Below are positions 18,121 to 27,290 of a stretch of DNA of 64,000 nt, piece after piece. A program made the translations under genes and the position numbers. A model generated the notes under the pieces. That model saw only the letters and a program-made list of their open reading frames with translations, was not told the origin of the DNA and did no database searches. Location: contig NZ_AANB01000005.1 in assembly GCF_000152965.1 (NCBI RefSeq), positions 1 through 64,000 of the forward strand, given 5' to 3'. Position 1 is the stretch's first letter, and every line of letters starts with the position of its first letter. This stretch comes from Roseobacter sp. MED193. Its GTDB lineage: Bacteria > Pseudomonadota > Alphaproteobacteria > Rhodobacterales > Rhodobacteraceae.

Positions 18121-19531
18121 CGAATGGCTGAAACAGGATCTGGTTGGGCTGGCCGAATTGGCCGAAACGGGTGAAATCTCGCGCCGTGATATTTTGCTCT
18201 CTGCAATCGCACAGATCGAGGCGCAGAACCCGGCCATCAATGCCGTGGTCCTAACCCAATTCGAGGAAGCGCTGGATGCCCTGGAAAAAACAGCCGAGAC
18301 ATCCCGATTTACTGGCCTACCCTATCTGTTGAAAGATCTGCATGCGCCCGCCAAGGGCATGCCCCTGTCCAATGGCAGCGAGATGTTCCGCGGCACCGAT
18401 ATGGGGTTCGACTCAACCACCGTTTCGCGTCTGCGCGCCGCCGGGTTTGGGCTACTGGGCCGCACGGCTTCGCCCGAGTTTGGCCTGACCATCACCACCG
18501 AAAGCAAAGCCTGGGGCAAAACCCGCAACCCCTGGAACACAGGGCTCAGCGCTGGTGGGTCAAGCGGTGGTGCTGCAGCTGCAGTTGCCAGTGGCATGGT
18601 GCCCGCCGCCCATGCCACCGATAGTGCGGGCTCCATCAGGATCCCTGCTGCCTATAACGGGCTGGTGGGTTTAAAACCCACCCGGGGCGTTAACGCCATT
18701 GGTCCGCATCGTGGGGATCCCAACTTCGGCATGAGCCATGAGCACGCGGTCACCCGCACGGTGCGTGACTGTGCCGCCCTGCTGGATGTGACATCTGGCC
18801 CCGATCAGGGCTGCCCCTATTTCACTGCAACACCGGAAGGTGGCTTTGAAGCGCTGTTGCAACGCCCTCCTGGAAAACTGCGGATTGGCTTCCTCACCGA
18901 TCGGTTTGACGGCAAGGCCATCCATCCAGCCAGCGCCGAGGCCGTCACACAAACCGCGCAAAAGCTCAGCGCGCTTGGTCATACCGTCGAAGAAGCACGG
19001 CCTGATTTTGATTTTGCCGAGCTGACCTCACAGGCCTTCCGCCTGCTGGTCGGATCACTCGCCGGGTTTTTCTCGCCCGAGTTCGCAGCCGGACCGATGC
19101 AGGGGTTTGAACCAATGACTCAGCGCACCATGCGCTATGCAGCTGGGGTTTCATTACATGACTATCTGGCGCGTTATGCGGCGGTGAATAGCCAGGTGCG
19201 CAAAATGTGCGCCTTCTTTGAATCCTACGATATTCTTTTGACGGCAGCCACAAATGGGCCTGCGCATCCGCTTGGGCTGACATCCCTTGATCAGGATCTA
19301 GAGTTTGATCCCTTTGTGGATCGCCTCCTGGATCTAAGCCCTTTCTCAGTCCCCTTTAATGCCTCTGGTCAGCCTGCAATGACCCTGCCCGTTCATCAAA
19401 CCGCTGACGGGCTGCCTATTGGGGTTCAGCTTGTCAGCGGCTTTGGCCAAGACGGCTGCCTGATACAACTGGCTGCCCAACTTGAAGAGGCCTCGGACTG
19501 GTGCACCATAGCACCCGGAGCTCTGGGCTAA
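18107..19531 (+). CDS. Amidase-signature family hydrolase
   Basis: A 474-residue amidase. The catalytic triad is visible: lysine in YLLKDLHAP (about residue 77), cis-serine in [10 protein letters not shown] (about 153) and the nucleophile in [12 protein letters not shown] (about 177). The family hydrolyses amide bonds of many small molecules, and some members are the GatA subunit; no GatB/C partner is present, so this is a catabolic amidase. An aggag site lies about 9 bases before the ATG, inside the regulator gene. With the TRAP transporter and cyclodeaminase-like enzyme across the divergent promoter it may form an uptake and breakdown route for an amide or amino acid derivative. The gap after it (19532-19703) contains only a 7-bp stem (gttcggc/gccgaac, 19555-19588). 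Confidence 0.88.
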   Translation: MLNRDEWLKQDLVGLAELAETGEISRRDILLSAIAQIEAQNPAINAVVLTQFEEALDALEKTAETSRFTGLPYLLKDLHAPAKGMPLSNGSEMFRGTDMGFDSTTVSRLRAAGFGLLGRTASPEFGLTITTESKAWGKTRNPWNTGLSAGGSSGGAAAAVASGMVPAAHATDSAGSIRIPAAYNGLVGLKPTRGVNAIGPHRGDPNFGMSHEHAVTRTVRDCAALLDVTSGPDQGCPYFTATPEGGFEALLQRPPGKLRIGFLTDRFDGKAIHPASAEAVTQTAQKLSALGHTVEEARPDFDFAELTSQAFRLLVGSLAGFFSPEFAAGPMQGFEPMTQRTMRYAAGVSLHDYLARYAAVNSQVRKMCAFFESYDILLTAATNGPAHPLGLTSLDQDLEFDPFVDRLLDLSPFSVPFNASGQPAMTLPVHQTADGLPIGVQLVSGFGQDGCLIQLAAQLEEASDWCTIAPGALG

Positions 19532-19703
19532 CTCGATTTTGCCACAAATGACGGGTTCGGCTGCACAGACTTTCTCTGTTGGCCGAACGCCGTCCTGCCC
19601 CGGTGTTCTTAAATTCCACCGCAAGATAGCCCTGACAATAAGTCGAAACTGGAACTGAGGCGCCCACGGGCCATCGGTGCTGTTGGAAGTTGCAGCACTA
19701 TTT

Positions 19704-19774
19704 ACTTATCATGTTAAGCTTTTCTTGACAGCGCATTGAACCGCGGCTATGGTGCCTTTACTTAACATGTAAAG
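19704..19774 (+). promoter_or_regulatory. hpa promoter flanked by two matching operators
   Basis: A good sigma-70 promoter is readable: ttgaca (19725-19730), 17-base spacer, tatggt (19748-19753). Two related sites flank it in opposite orientation: acttatcatgttaagct (19704-19720) and ttacttaacatgtaaag (19758-19774), sharing catgttaag/cttaacatg. The second lies over the expected transcription start and is itself a dyad (ctttac/gtaaag). This suits repression by a dimeric regulator such as an HpaR-type MarR protein, which is not encoded in the window. Confidence 0.65.
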
Positions 19775-19782
19775 GTTTTGTG

Positions 19783-20187
19783 ATGCCCCATTTTCAGATC
19801 GAATACTCAGGAAATCTGGACCAGATTGTCGACATCACTGCTCTATGCGAACATATTCGCGCCACCGCAGTTGAAATAGACACCTTTCCCCTAGCAGGTG
19901 TTCGAGTGCGGGCCACACGCGTCGATCACTATGCCATTGCGGATGGCGACCCAAAACATGGCTTTGTCGACATCTCTATCCGTCTGCGCGCTGGCCGCAC
20001 GCCAGAGGTCAAACAGGAGGCAACACAGCGCATTTTTGACGCGGCACAGAGCTTTCTATCCCCCGCCATCGCCAAACATTCGATCGCCCTTTCCCTGGAA
20101 ATGCGCGATATTGACCCCGATCTTTCCCCCAAAACCGGCTCAATTCGTGACCATCTTGGTCGCCCTTCGCAGGAGGTATCCTCATGA
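19783..20187 (+). CDS. hpaF: 5-carboxymethyl-2-hydroxymuconate isomerase
   Basis: A 134-residue member of the tautomerase-like CHMI family (PHFQIEYSGNL at the N-terminus, then VDHYAIADGDPKHGFVDISI). It isomerises 5-carboxymethyl-2-hydroxymuconate in homoprotocatechuate meta-cleavage. The ATG at 19783 is chosen over GTG 19780 because it places proline second; after methionine removal this proline is the catalytic base in the family. aaagg lies 7 bases upstream. The stop overlaps hpaE as ATGA. Confidence 0.9.
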   Translation: MPHFQIEYSGNLDQIVDITALCEHIRATAVEIDTFPLAGVRVRATRVDHYAIADGDPKHGFVDISIRLRAGRTPEVKQEATQRIFDAAQSFLSPAIAKHSIALSLEMRDIDPDLSPKTGSIRDHLGRPSQEVSS

Positions 20188-21692
20188 CTGCCCTGAACGA
20201 CAATATCACAAAGCTAAGCGGCTTTCTGGCCCGCTTCCAGGAAACCGGCATCCAGAACCGTATCGCCGGAGAGGATCACCCCGGTTCGGCTGGTAAGTTC
20301 CAGTCGATCTCGCCCGTAGACAAATCGGTCATCTGTGATGTAGCCCGTGGTTCTGAGTCGGATATCAACATGGCCGCAGAAGCCGCCAAGACTGCTTTCC
20401 CAACCTGGCGCGATATGCCCGCTATTGAGCGTAAAAAGATCTTGATCCGCGTCGCCGAAGGCATCGAAGCCCGCGCCGAAGAAATCGCTCTGTGCGAATG
20501 TTGGGACACCGGCCAGACCCTGAAATTCATGTCCAAAGCCGCCCTGCGCGGCGCCGAAAACTTCCGCTATTTTGCCGATCAGGTGGTCCAGGCCCGCGAT
20601 GGCCAGCATCTGCAGTCGCCGACCTTGATGAACATCACCACCCGCAAACCCATCGGCCCGGTCGGCGTCATCACCCCCTGGAATACCCCCTTTATGCTGT
20701 CGACCTGGAAGATTGCGCCCGCCCTTGCAGCTGGTTGCACCGTGGTTCACAAACCCGCCGAAGACAGCCCGCTGACAGCCCGCCTGTTGGTTGAAATCGC
20801 AGAAGAGGCCGGCCTGCCCCCTGGTGTGCTCAACACCGTCAACGGCTATGGTCATGATGCTGGAAAGCGGTTGACCGAACACCCCGCGATCAAGGCCGTT
20901 GCCTTTGTCGGTGAAAGCCGCACAGGGTCGATCATCACCAAACAGGGTGCCGATACCCTGAAGCGCATGCACTTGGAGCTGGGCGGCAAAAATCCGGTCA
21001 TCGTCTTTGACGATGCAGATCTGGACCGGGCGCTGGATGCGGTGATCTTCATGATCTATTCCATCAATGGCGAACGCTGTACCTCCTCCTCGCGCCTGCT
21101 GGTACAGGATACCATTCGCGCAGAGTTCGAGGCCAAGCTGGTGGAGCGCGTCAACAAGATCAAAGTCGGGCACCCTCTGGATCCCGCCAGCGAAATTGGC
21201 CCCCTGATCAGCGAGGAACACTACAACAAGGTGACCTCCTATTTTCAGATCGCAACGGAAGATGGGGCCACCGTGGCCGCTGGCGGAACCAAACTTGGCG
21301 ATGAGGGCTACTTTGTTCGCCCCACCCTCTTCACAGAGGCCAACAATCAAATGCGCATCGCCCAGGAAGAAATCTTTGGCCCCGTGCTTACCTCCATCCC
21401 CTTCAGCACCGAGGAAGAGGCCCTGGAGCTGGCCAATGACACCCAATATGGCCTCACCGGCTATCTCTGGACCAGCGACCTTACCCGTGCCCTGCGTTTC
21501 ACCGATCAATTGGAGGCTGGCATGATCTGGGTGAACTCGGAAAACGTGCGCCACCTGCCCACCCCCTTTGGCGGGGTCAAAGCCAGCGGCATCGGCCGCG
21601 ATGGTGGCGACTGGAGCTTTGATTTCTACATGGAACAAAAACACATCGGCTTTGCCACCGGACAACATAAAATCACCCGCCTCGGCGCCTGA
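20184..21692 (+). CDS. hpaE: 5-carboxymethyl-2-hydroxymuconate semialdehyde dehydrogenase
   Basis: A 502-residue aldehyde dehydrogenase. NAD-binding and catalytic features are PVGVITPWNTPFML, LELGGKNPVIVFDDAD (general-base glutamate) and YSINGERCTSSSR (nucleophilic cysteine, about residue 300). ERCTSSSR is characteristic of HpaE/HpcC. It oxidises the ring-cleavage semialdehyde to the dicarboxylate. A 484-codon antisense frame lies opposite this gene and is regarded as a by-product of codon bias. Confidence 0.93.
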   Translation: MTALNDNITKLSGFLARFQETGIQNRIAGEDHPGSAGKFQSISPVDKSVICDVARGSESDINMAAEAAKTAFPTWRDMPAIERKKILIRVAEGIEARAEEIALCECWDTGQTLKFMSKAALRGAENFRYFADQVVQARDGQHLQSPTLMNITTRKPIGPVGVITPWNTPFMLSTWKIAPALAAGCTVVHKPAEDSPLTARLLVEIAEEAGLPPGVLNTVNGYGHDAGKRLTEHPAIKAVAFVGESRTGSIITKQGADTLKRMHLELGGKNPVIVFDDADLDRALDAVIFMIYSINGERCTSSSRLLVQDTIRAEFEAKLVERVNKIKVGHPLDPASEIGPLISEEHYNKVTSYFQIATEDGATVAAGGTKLGDEGYFVRPTLFTEANNQMRIAQEEIFGPVLTSIPFSTEEEALELANDTQYGLTGYLWTSDLTRALRFTDQLEAGMIWVNSENVRHLPTPFGGVKASGIGRDGGDWSFDFYMEQKHIGFATGQHKITRLGA

Positions 21693-21810
21693 GGTCCACC
21701 ACCTGAACCTGGCTTCATTTGGCCAGAAATATCCCGGGGTGAGATTTCAAATGCCCATTTGAAATCGAAGGGCTGGCCCCTCCCCGGTTATACATTAAGG
21801 AGAGATCCCA

Positions 21811-22662
21811 ATGGGAGAAATCGTTCTCGCCGCCAAAATGACCCATGTCCCAACCATGCTCATGTCCGAGCAGGAGGGGCCCGTCAAAGGCAAACGTCAG
21901 GCGGCCATTGATGGCCACCGCGAAATCGCGCGACGCGCCAAGACACTCGGCGCCACTACGGTGGTGATCTGCGACACCCATTGGGTGATCAATGCAGGCT
22001 TCCACATTAACGCCAACAAACATTTCGAGGGGCTGTTCACCTCGAATGAATTCCCGCAGTTCATTCAAAACCTGCCCTACGCCTATGACGGCAACCCGGA
22101 GCTGGGTGAGGCCATCGCCAAAGCCGCCACCGATCGTGGCGCCTATACGCTGTGCCATCAACTCGATAGTCTTGAGCTGGAATATGGCACCCTGGTGCCC
22201 ATGCGCTTCATGAGCCGTGAGCACGACATGAAGGTGGTCTCTGTTGCCGCCTGGGCCACGGTGCATGATCACGATGAAAGCCGCATCGTCGGCGAAGCCA
22301 TCCGCGAAGCCATTGAAGCTACAGATGAAAAAGTGCTGCTCGTCGCTTCGGGCAGTCTCAGCCACAAGATCTGGGCCAATAAAGACTATGCCGCCAACAA
22401 TGGCACCTTTACCATCTCCTCCGAGTTCAACCGCCAAATGGACCTGCATGTGCTGGAGATGTGGAAGCAGGGCGATCATGCCACCTTCCTCAAAATGCTC
22501 GGCGAGTACGCTCAATTCTGCTGTGGCGAAGGCTCAATGCATGACACGGCAATGCTATATGGTGCCCTTGGCTGGGACAACTACGATGGCAAATGCGAAG
22601 TTCTGACAGAATACTTCCCCTCATCGGGCACTGGTCAGACCAATGTGATCTTCCCGGTCTAG
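21811..22662 (+). CDS. hpaD: 3,4-dihydroxyphenylacetate 2,3-dioxygenase (class III)
   Basis: A 283-residue LigB-family extradiol dioxygenase. Iron-site candidates are the histidine in AKMTHVPTM, the pair region in VICDTHWVINAG and the glutamate in LDSLELEYGTLVPM; VASGSLSHKIW and CCGEGSMHDTAML are typical of HpaD. It opens the homoprotocatechuate ring to give 5-carboxymethyl-2-hydroxymuconate semialdehyde. The 118-base gap after hpaE has a good ribosome site (aaggagag) before the ATG. Confidence 0.93.
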   Translation: MGEIVLAAKMTHVPTMLMSEQEGPVKGKRQAAIDGHREIARRAKTLGATTVVICDTHWVINAGFHINANKHFEGLFTSNEFPQFIQNLPYAYDGNPELGEAIAKAATDRGAYTLCHQLDSLELEYGTLVPMRFMSREHDMKVVSVAAWATVHDHDESRIVGEAIREAIEATDEKVLLVASGSLSHKIWANKDYAANNGTFTISSEFNRQMDLHVLEMWKQGDHATFLKMLGEYAQFCCGEGSMHDTAMLYGALGWDNYDGKCEVLTEYFPSSGTGQTNVIFPV

Positions 22663-22726
22663 CCGGGCACCTTAACAATAGTACCCAAGGGAGCGCCACA
22701 AGGCCTGCCTGTGGAGGAGGAACCAG

Positions 22727-23584
22727 ATGCGTTTTGCAACCTATACAGCCGAGGGAAATACCTTCTTTGGCGCCGTCACCGAGGTCGGCATGATCGCCCT
22801 GAATGAGGCCTGCCCTCAATGGGCAACGCTTTACGACGTGATTGCGGCAGGTGGCCTGGCAGAGCTTGAGAAACTGGCGGCAGACAAGCCTGTCAGCCAT
22901 ACGGATTTCATCTATGAAATGGTCCTGCCCAATGCCCCACGCATTCTGTGTGTTGGAGTGAACTTTCCAGATCGCAATGCTGAATATAAAGACGGCAGTG
23001 CACAGCCGAAATACATGTCGCTGTTCCCCCGCTTCGCCAGCGGATTTACAGGCCACGGACGCAATCTGGTGCGCCCGCCGGAAAACCACACCCTGGATTA
23101 TGAGGGCGAAGTTGCCATCGTCATCGGCAAAGGCGGCCGCCGAATTGCTCAGGACGACGCCTATGACCATATCGCCGCGCTGACGCTCTGCAATGAGGGC
23201 ACCATTCGCGACTGGGTACGCCATGCCAAATTCAACGTCACCCAAGGCAAGAACTGGGACAGCTCTGGCTCCATCGGCCCCTGGTTGGTGCCCTTTACTG
23301 ATGCCAAACAGCTGGATGACGCGCGCATCATCACCCGGGTCAACGGCGAAGTCCGTCAGGACGATGTGTTGTCACGGATGATGTTCCCGATCCGTCGCGA
23401 GATTGAATATATCTCCACCTTCATGACCCTGCAGCCTGGCGATATCATCATCACAGGCACCCCTACCGGGGCCGGTGCCCGCTTTGATCCGCCGCGTTAT
23501 TTGAAACCCGGCGATGTGGTCGAGGTAGAGGTCGAAGGCATCGGCACCCTGCGCAATGGTGTTGAAGACGAGGTGCCAGCATGA
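22727..23584 (+). CDS. hpaG: FAH-family isomerase/decarboxylase of the hpa pathway
   Basis: A 285-residue fumarylacetoacetate-hydrolase-fold protein. Residues about 70-280 hold the catalytic domain: ILCVGVNFPDRNAEY, the metal-binding LDYEGEVAIVIGK, and DIIITGTPTGAGA. It probably decarboxylates and isomerises 5-oxopent-3-ene-1,2,5-tricarboxylate to 2-oxohept-3-enedioate. Enterobacterial HpaG has two such domains (about 430 residues); this one has a single domain, so it presumably works as a homodimer. A strong site, ggaggaggaa, precedes the ATG. Overlaps hpaH by 4 bases. Confidence 0.87.
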   Translation: MRFATYTAEGNTFFGAVTEVGMIALNEACPQWATLYDVIAAGGLAELEKLAADKPVSHTDFIYEMVLPNAPRILCVGVNFPDRNAEYKDGSAQPKYMSLFPRFASGFTGHGRNLVRPPENHTLDYEGEVAIVIGKGGRRIAQDDAYDHIAALTLCNEGTIRDWVRHAKFNVTQGKNWDSSGSIGPWLVPFTDAKQLDDARIITRVNGEVRQDDVLSRMMFPIRREIEYISTFMTLQPGDIIITGTPTGAGARFDPPRYLKPGDVVEVEVEGIGTLRNGVEDEVPA

Positions 23585-24381
23585 CACCACAGGATCACGC
23601 TCAGGCTGCTGCTGATCTGCTAAACGCGGAAACCACTGGCCAACAGATCGGTCTGCTGACCAAACGCCATCCCGAAATGGGCATGGATGATGCCTATGCA
23701 GTGCAAAACGCAATCTACCGCGCTAAACTGGAGGCAGACCAAAAGGTGATCGGCTGGAAGATCGGCCTCACCTCAAAGGCGATGCAATATGCGCTCAATA
23801 TCGATATCCCCGACAGCGGAATCCTGTTTGATGACATGCTGTTTGAGACGGGTGAAACCGTTCCTGCTGGGCGGTTTATCCAGCCCCGCATTGAGGCTGA
23901 GATCGCCTTTGTGATGAAAACCTCCATTGGCGGCGGGGATGTGTCCCGTGATGACGTCATTGCCGCCACCGACTACGTGACGCCTTCGATCGAGATCCTG
24001 GATACGCGCATTCAGCGGGCAGATCCTGAAACCGGCCAGACCCGCAGTGTCTTTGACACCATCAGCGACAACGCCGCCAATGCAGGGATCGTGCTAGGCC
24101 GCGAACGCCACGCCGTTGACGCCCATGATCTGCGCTGGGTCGGAGCCATCACATCGCGCAACGGCGAAGTGGAAGAAACCGGTCTGGGCGCCGGCGTTCT
24201 GAATGACCCGGTGGAAAGCGTTGTCTGGTTGGCGCGGCGCATGGCGCAGTATGGTCAGAGCATTGAGCCCGGTCAGGTGATCCTCTCTGGCAGTTTTATC
24301 CGCCCTGTTGAGTGCCCGTCAGGCGCAGATATTCACGCTGACTTTGGCGCCTTTGGTTCAGTTGACATTCGCTTCGCCTAA
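23581..24381 (+). CDS. hpaH: 2-oxohept-4-ene-1,7-dioate hydratase
   Basis: A 266-residue member of the hydratase/decarboxylase family (HpaH/HpcG). Recognisable stretches are VIGWKIGLTSKAMQYALNI, PRIEAEIAFVM (metal-binding glutamates), TPSIEILDTRI and VILSGSFIRPVE. It adds water to the enoate intermediate to form the aldolase substrate 4-hydroxy-2-oxoheptanedioate. ATGA overlap with hpaG shows coupled translation. Confidence 0.92.
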   Translation: MTPQDHAQAAADLLNAETTGQQIGLLTKRHPEMGMDDAYAVQNAIYRAKLEADQKVIGWKIGLTSKAMQYALNIDIPDSGILFDDMLFETGETVPAGRFIQPRIEAEIAFVMKTSIGGGDVSRDDVIAATDYVTPSIEILDTRIQRADPETGQTRSVFDTISDNAANAGIVLGRERHAVDAHDLRWVGAITSRNGEVEETGLGAGVLNDPVESVVWLARRMAQYGQSIEPGQVILSGSFIRPVECPSGADIHADFGAFGSVDIRFA

Positions 24382-24424
24382 GGCTCCTGTGACATCACAT
24401 CTTATCGCATAAGGACATAAGCCA

Positions 24425-25483
24425 ATGCCCGCACCCCACAACCCGTTCAAAGCCGCACTCAAAGCCGGAAAGCCTCAGATGGGCTGCTGGTTGGGCCTGG
24501 CAGATCCTTACGTGGCCCAGATCAGCGCCGGGGCTGGGTTTGACTGGCTGTTGATAGATGCGGAACATGCGCCCAATGATCTACGCTCAATCACCGCGCA
24601 AATGCAGGTTCTAGCGGGGTTTGACAGCCATGCCATCGTCCGCCCCACTATTGGTGAAACCTGGATGATCAAACAGTACCTTGATGCTGGCGCCCAGACC
24701 CTGCTGATCCCCATGGTCGAAAGCGCCGAACAGGCACGAGAACTGGTCCGCGCTGTCACCTATCCACCCCATGGCGTGCGCGGCGTTGGTTCGGCACTGG
24801 CCCGCGCCTCAAACTTTTCAGCCATCCCGGACTATCTGCAAACCGCAGATGCGGAAATCTGCCTTCTTGTGCAGGTGGAAAACCGCGCAGGCATCAAAGC
24901 GCTGGATGAGATCCTAGAAGTAGAGGGCGTGGATGGTGTCTTTATCGGGCCTTCAGATTTGGCGGCGGATATGGGCTTTATCGGCAATGCCGGTGCGCCT
25001 GAGGTGAAAGCCGCCGTAATGGAGGCTATGGGCAAGATCGTCGCTTCCGGCAAGGCGGGCGGTATTTTAACCCTGGACCCTGAAATGCAACGGGCCTGCC
25101 TTGATGCTGGTGCAACCTTTGTCGCCACAAATATCGACGTCACTCTGTTTGCCGCCGCAATGCGTAACACGGCAAAGGCGGCACTGGCTTTGCTGCCAGA
25201 TCAGATCACCACTGGCACGGCAAAAACAGAAAACGCGAGCCGCTACCTGCAACAGCTCTGCAAACATTGGTCCCACAAGGGAACGGCTGAGTTTGACGCC
25301 GATAAGGGCAGCGTCAGCTTCGCCACTGGAAACCGGGTCGAAATGAGCGCCTTGGGCGAAGAGCTCAGCATCACTGCCACCACCGGGCCACGCGGTGACC
25401 TGGAGCGGTGGAAAAAAGTGATCTCTGATCACCTGGTCCGCTTTGCTTTCCGTGAAGAGTTCGAGATCACATGGGCTGAATGA
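24425..25483 (+). CDS. hpaI: 4-hydroxy-2-oxoheptanedioate aldolase fused to DUF2218
   Basis: A 352-residue protein. Residues 1-256 are a complete HpaI/HpcH class II aldolase: GCWLGLADPY, LLIDAEHAPND, TLLIPMVESAEQARELV with the arginine and metal residues, and GVFIGPSDLAADMG. It splits the substrate into pyruvate and succinate semialdehyde. Residues about 263-352 are a second domain matching DUF2218 (ASRYLQQLCKHWSHK, then VEMSALGEELSI and ISDHLVRFAFREEFEITW). DUF2218 proteins are normally separate, about 90-100 residues, of unknown function. The join is in frame with no sign of sequence error. Last gene of the pathway; succinate semialdehyde dehydrogenase is not seen. Confidence 0.9.
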   Translation: MPAPHNPFKAALKAGKPQMGCWLGLADPYVAQISAGAGFDWLLIDAEHAPNDLRSITAQMQVLAGFDSHAIVRPTIGETWMIKQYLDAGAQTLLIPMVESAEQARELVRAVTYPPHGVRGVGSALARASNFSAIPDYLQTADAEICLLVQVENRAGIKALDEILEVEGVDGVFIGPSDLAADMGFIGNAGAPEVKAAVMEAMGKIVASGKAGGILTLDPEMQRACLDAGATFVATNIDVTLFAAAMRNTAKAALALLPDQITTGTAKTENASRYLQQLCKHWSHKGTAEFDADKGSVSFATGNRVEMSALGEELSITATTGPRGDLERWKKVISDHLVRFAFREEFEITWAE

Positions 25484-25741
25484 CCGGGCTGAACTTGATC
25501 TATTTCTGGGACGTGAGAGCGCGTCCCAGCGTCCAGACCAATTCAGATTGCCACCAGGTTTTCACAATCTCGATGCGTCCCGTTTCATGGCACGCCAAGC
25601 GGCCCGTGCACTCATACTCCTATCCAAGACCTGTGCGTAACGGGTCTTGCGCAACCGGTCATAAACCTTGGCGGCCGAGTAAATATTGTCTTTACCGTCG
25701 AGGCCGCTCGAGATCTTGATGCGCTCTGCGTTGGACAGTTC

Positions 25742-26059
25742 TCAGCGCAGTTTGTCCCACAAACCACCAGCTTCTATCTTCTTGGGAACGTAGGCTCGTT
25801 TCAGCTCTTCTTCGGTTCCGGTCTGTGCAGCATAGGCGTGAAGCGCCCCATCCAATTCTGCTTTCCACTCATTGCTTTGGATAGGTTCCGTTTGCAGAAT
25901 GTAGCGATACCAATCTTCGTAGTTTGGAGAGTCGGCAATCTCGGGAAACCGGGCTCTGACAGTTTCCATTGTCGAAAACAGCACCCAGGGAATCGAGCGT
26001 CTCTGAGGCACGACATCACAGTAAGGACCGCTTTCATTGTCAGCGATAAAGCTCGTTGT
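25742..26059 (-). pseudogene. C-terminal part of the IS-interrupted glycosyltransferase
   Basis: This frame (TSFIADNESGPYCDVV ... EAGGLWDKLR) has no start of its own outside the IS end. It joins in frame to the part at 27291-27943 if the IS3 element and one copy of its TGT target duplication are removed. It ends at a TGA, but the same frame stays open for another 60 codons after that stop (to 25562, rich in lysine and arginine), so the TGA may be a nonsense mutation in a longer gene. The remaining bases back to the hpaI stop show nothing. Confidence 0.7.
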
Positions 26060-26122
26060 TGGACCTGTCACGGTTTGATGCCGCTCCTTTGATAGCATTT
26101 ACTGCAACAAAGGAGATGAACT

Positions 26123-26398
26123 ATGGGACTGAAACGGACAGACGAATTTCGACAAGATGCGGTGCGCATCGCATTAACCAGTGGGCTGACGCGTAAGCAG
26201 GTGGCTGACGATCTGGGTGTTGGCATGTCGACGTTGAACAAATGGATCACTGCACACCGAGACACAGACGTGGTTTCCAAAGAGGATTTGAGCCTGGCTC
26301 AAGAGAATGATCGACTTCGACGGGAGAACCGGCTCCTGAAGGAGGAGAGGGAGATCTTAAAAAAAGCCACCCAGTTCTTTGCGGGCCTAAAGCAATGA
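26123..26398 (+). CDS. IS3-family transposase OrfA
   Basis: A 91-residue protein with an N-terminal helix-turn-helix (FRQDAVRIALTSGLTRKQVA, then GVGMSTLNKWI) and a C-terminal leucine-zipper-like helix (ENDRLRRENRLLKEEREIL). Near its end the run ttaaaaaaag (26357-26366) is the usual slippery site at which ribosomes shift by -1 to make the OrfAB transposase. The stop overlaps the nominal orfB start as ATGA. Confidence 0.92.
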   Translation: MGLKRTDEFRQDAVRIALTSGLTRKQVADDLGVGMSTLNKWITAHRDTDVVSKEDLSLAQENDRLRRENRLLKEEREILKKATQFFAGLKQ

Positions 26399-27252
26399 GA
26401 TTTAGGTTTGTCGAAGAACACAGGGGCAGCTTTCCAGCCGCCCGGTTGTGCGAGGTCGTCGGTGTCAGCGCACGCGGGTTACGCGCATTCCGCAGTCGCC
26501 CAGCCAGTCGTAGGCAGCGATCTGATCTGGTCACGCTGGCTCATATCAAAGAGCAGTCGCGGCTTAGTTTGGGGAGCTATGGCCGCCCACGAATGACCGA
26601 AGAGTTGAAGGAGATCGGTTTGAACGTGGGCCACCGTCGTGTTGGCAGGTTGATGCGCCAGAACGGGATATCTGTTGTCAGAACACGCAAACACAAGGTC
26701 ACGACAGACAGTGACCACAAGTTCAATATCGCGCCGAACTTGCTGGATCGAAACTTCTCAGCTGACCTGCCAAATCAAAAGTGGGCGGGGGATATCAGCT
26801 ATGTCTGGACCCGCGAAGGCTGGCTGTATCTGGCCGTGATCCTCGATCTGCATTCAAGGCGTGTTATCGGCTGGGCCGTGAGCAATCGGATGAAACGCGA
26901 CTTGGCGATCCGGGCGTTGAATATGGCCATCGCGTTCCGGCAGCCGCCCAAAGGCTGCATCCATCATACGGATCGCGGGTCGCAATATTGTTCCCATGAC
27001 TACCAGAAAATCCTGCGCCAGAACGGCTTCAAAGTATCGATGAGCGGTAAGGGTAATTGTTACGACAACGCCGCCGTCGAGACGTTCTTCAAGACCATCA
27101 AAGCTGAACTGATCTGGCGGCATCCTTGGGAGACCCGTCGGAAGGCTGAAATGGCGATCTTCGAATACATAAACGGGTTCTACAATCCACGCCGCCGTCA
27201 CTCAGCACTGGGCTGGAAAAGCCCTGTCGCCTTCGAACGAAAGGTGGCTTAA
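26395..27252 (+). CDS. IS3-family transposase OrfB (integrase core)
   Basis: A 285-residue catalytic part with the DDE triad: D in KWAGDISYVW, D in CIHHTDRGSQYCS and E in NCYDNAAVETFFKT; the C-terminus is FYNPRRRHSALGWKSPVAF. It is normally made as an OrfAB fusion through frameshifting. The start at 26395 may never be used by itself. Confidence 0.93.
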   Translation: MRFRFVEEHRGSFPAARLCEVVGVSARGLRAFRSRPASRRQRSDLVTLAHIKEQSRLSLGSYGRPRMTEELKEIGLNVGHRRVGRLMRQNGISVVRTRKHKVTTDSDHKFNIAPNLLDRNFSADLPNQKWAGDISYVWTREGWLYLAVILDLHSRRVIGWAVSNRMKRDLAIRALNMAIAFRQPPKGCIHHTDRGSQYCSHDYQKILRQNGFKVSMSGKGNCYDNAAVETFFKTIKAELIWRHPWETRRKAEMAIFEYINGFYNPRRRHSALGWKSPVAFERKVA

Positions 27253-27290
27253 ACGAGCACTTGGGGCGGCACTAAAACGCGACAGGTCCA

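Larger units (their letters stand above)
26060..27290 (+). mobile_element. Complete IS3-family element, 1231 bp
   Basis: The ends are inverted repeats: tggacctgtcacggtttgat at 26060 and, on the complement from 27290, tggacctgtcgcgttttagt, continuing tgccgc(t/c)cc. A 3-base target duplication TGT flanks it (26057-26059 and 27291-27293). It carries orfA and orfB with a frameshift site. Both frames are intact, so it is probably recent and may be active. It interrupts a glycosyltransferase gene. Confidence 0.93.

Noticed and set aside
20214-21668. Long open frame of 484 codons on the strand opposite hpaE
   Set aside because: It mirrors the codon bias of a clear aldehyde dehydrogenase gene, is glycine- and aspartate-rich without domain features, and has no ribosome site.
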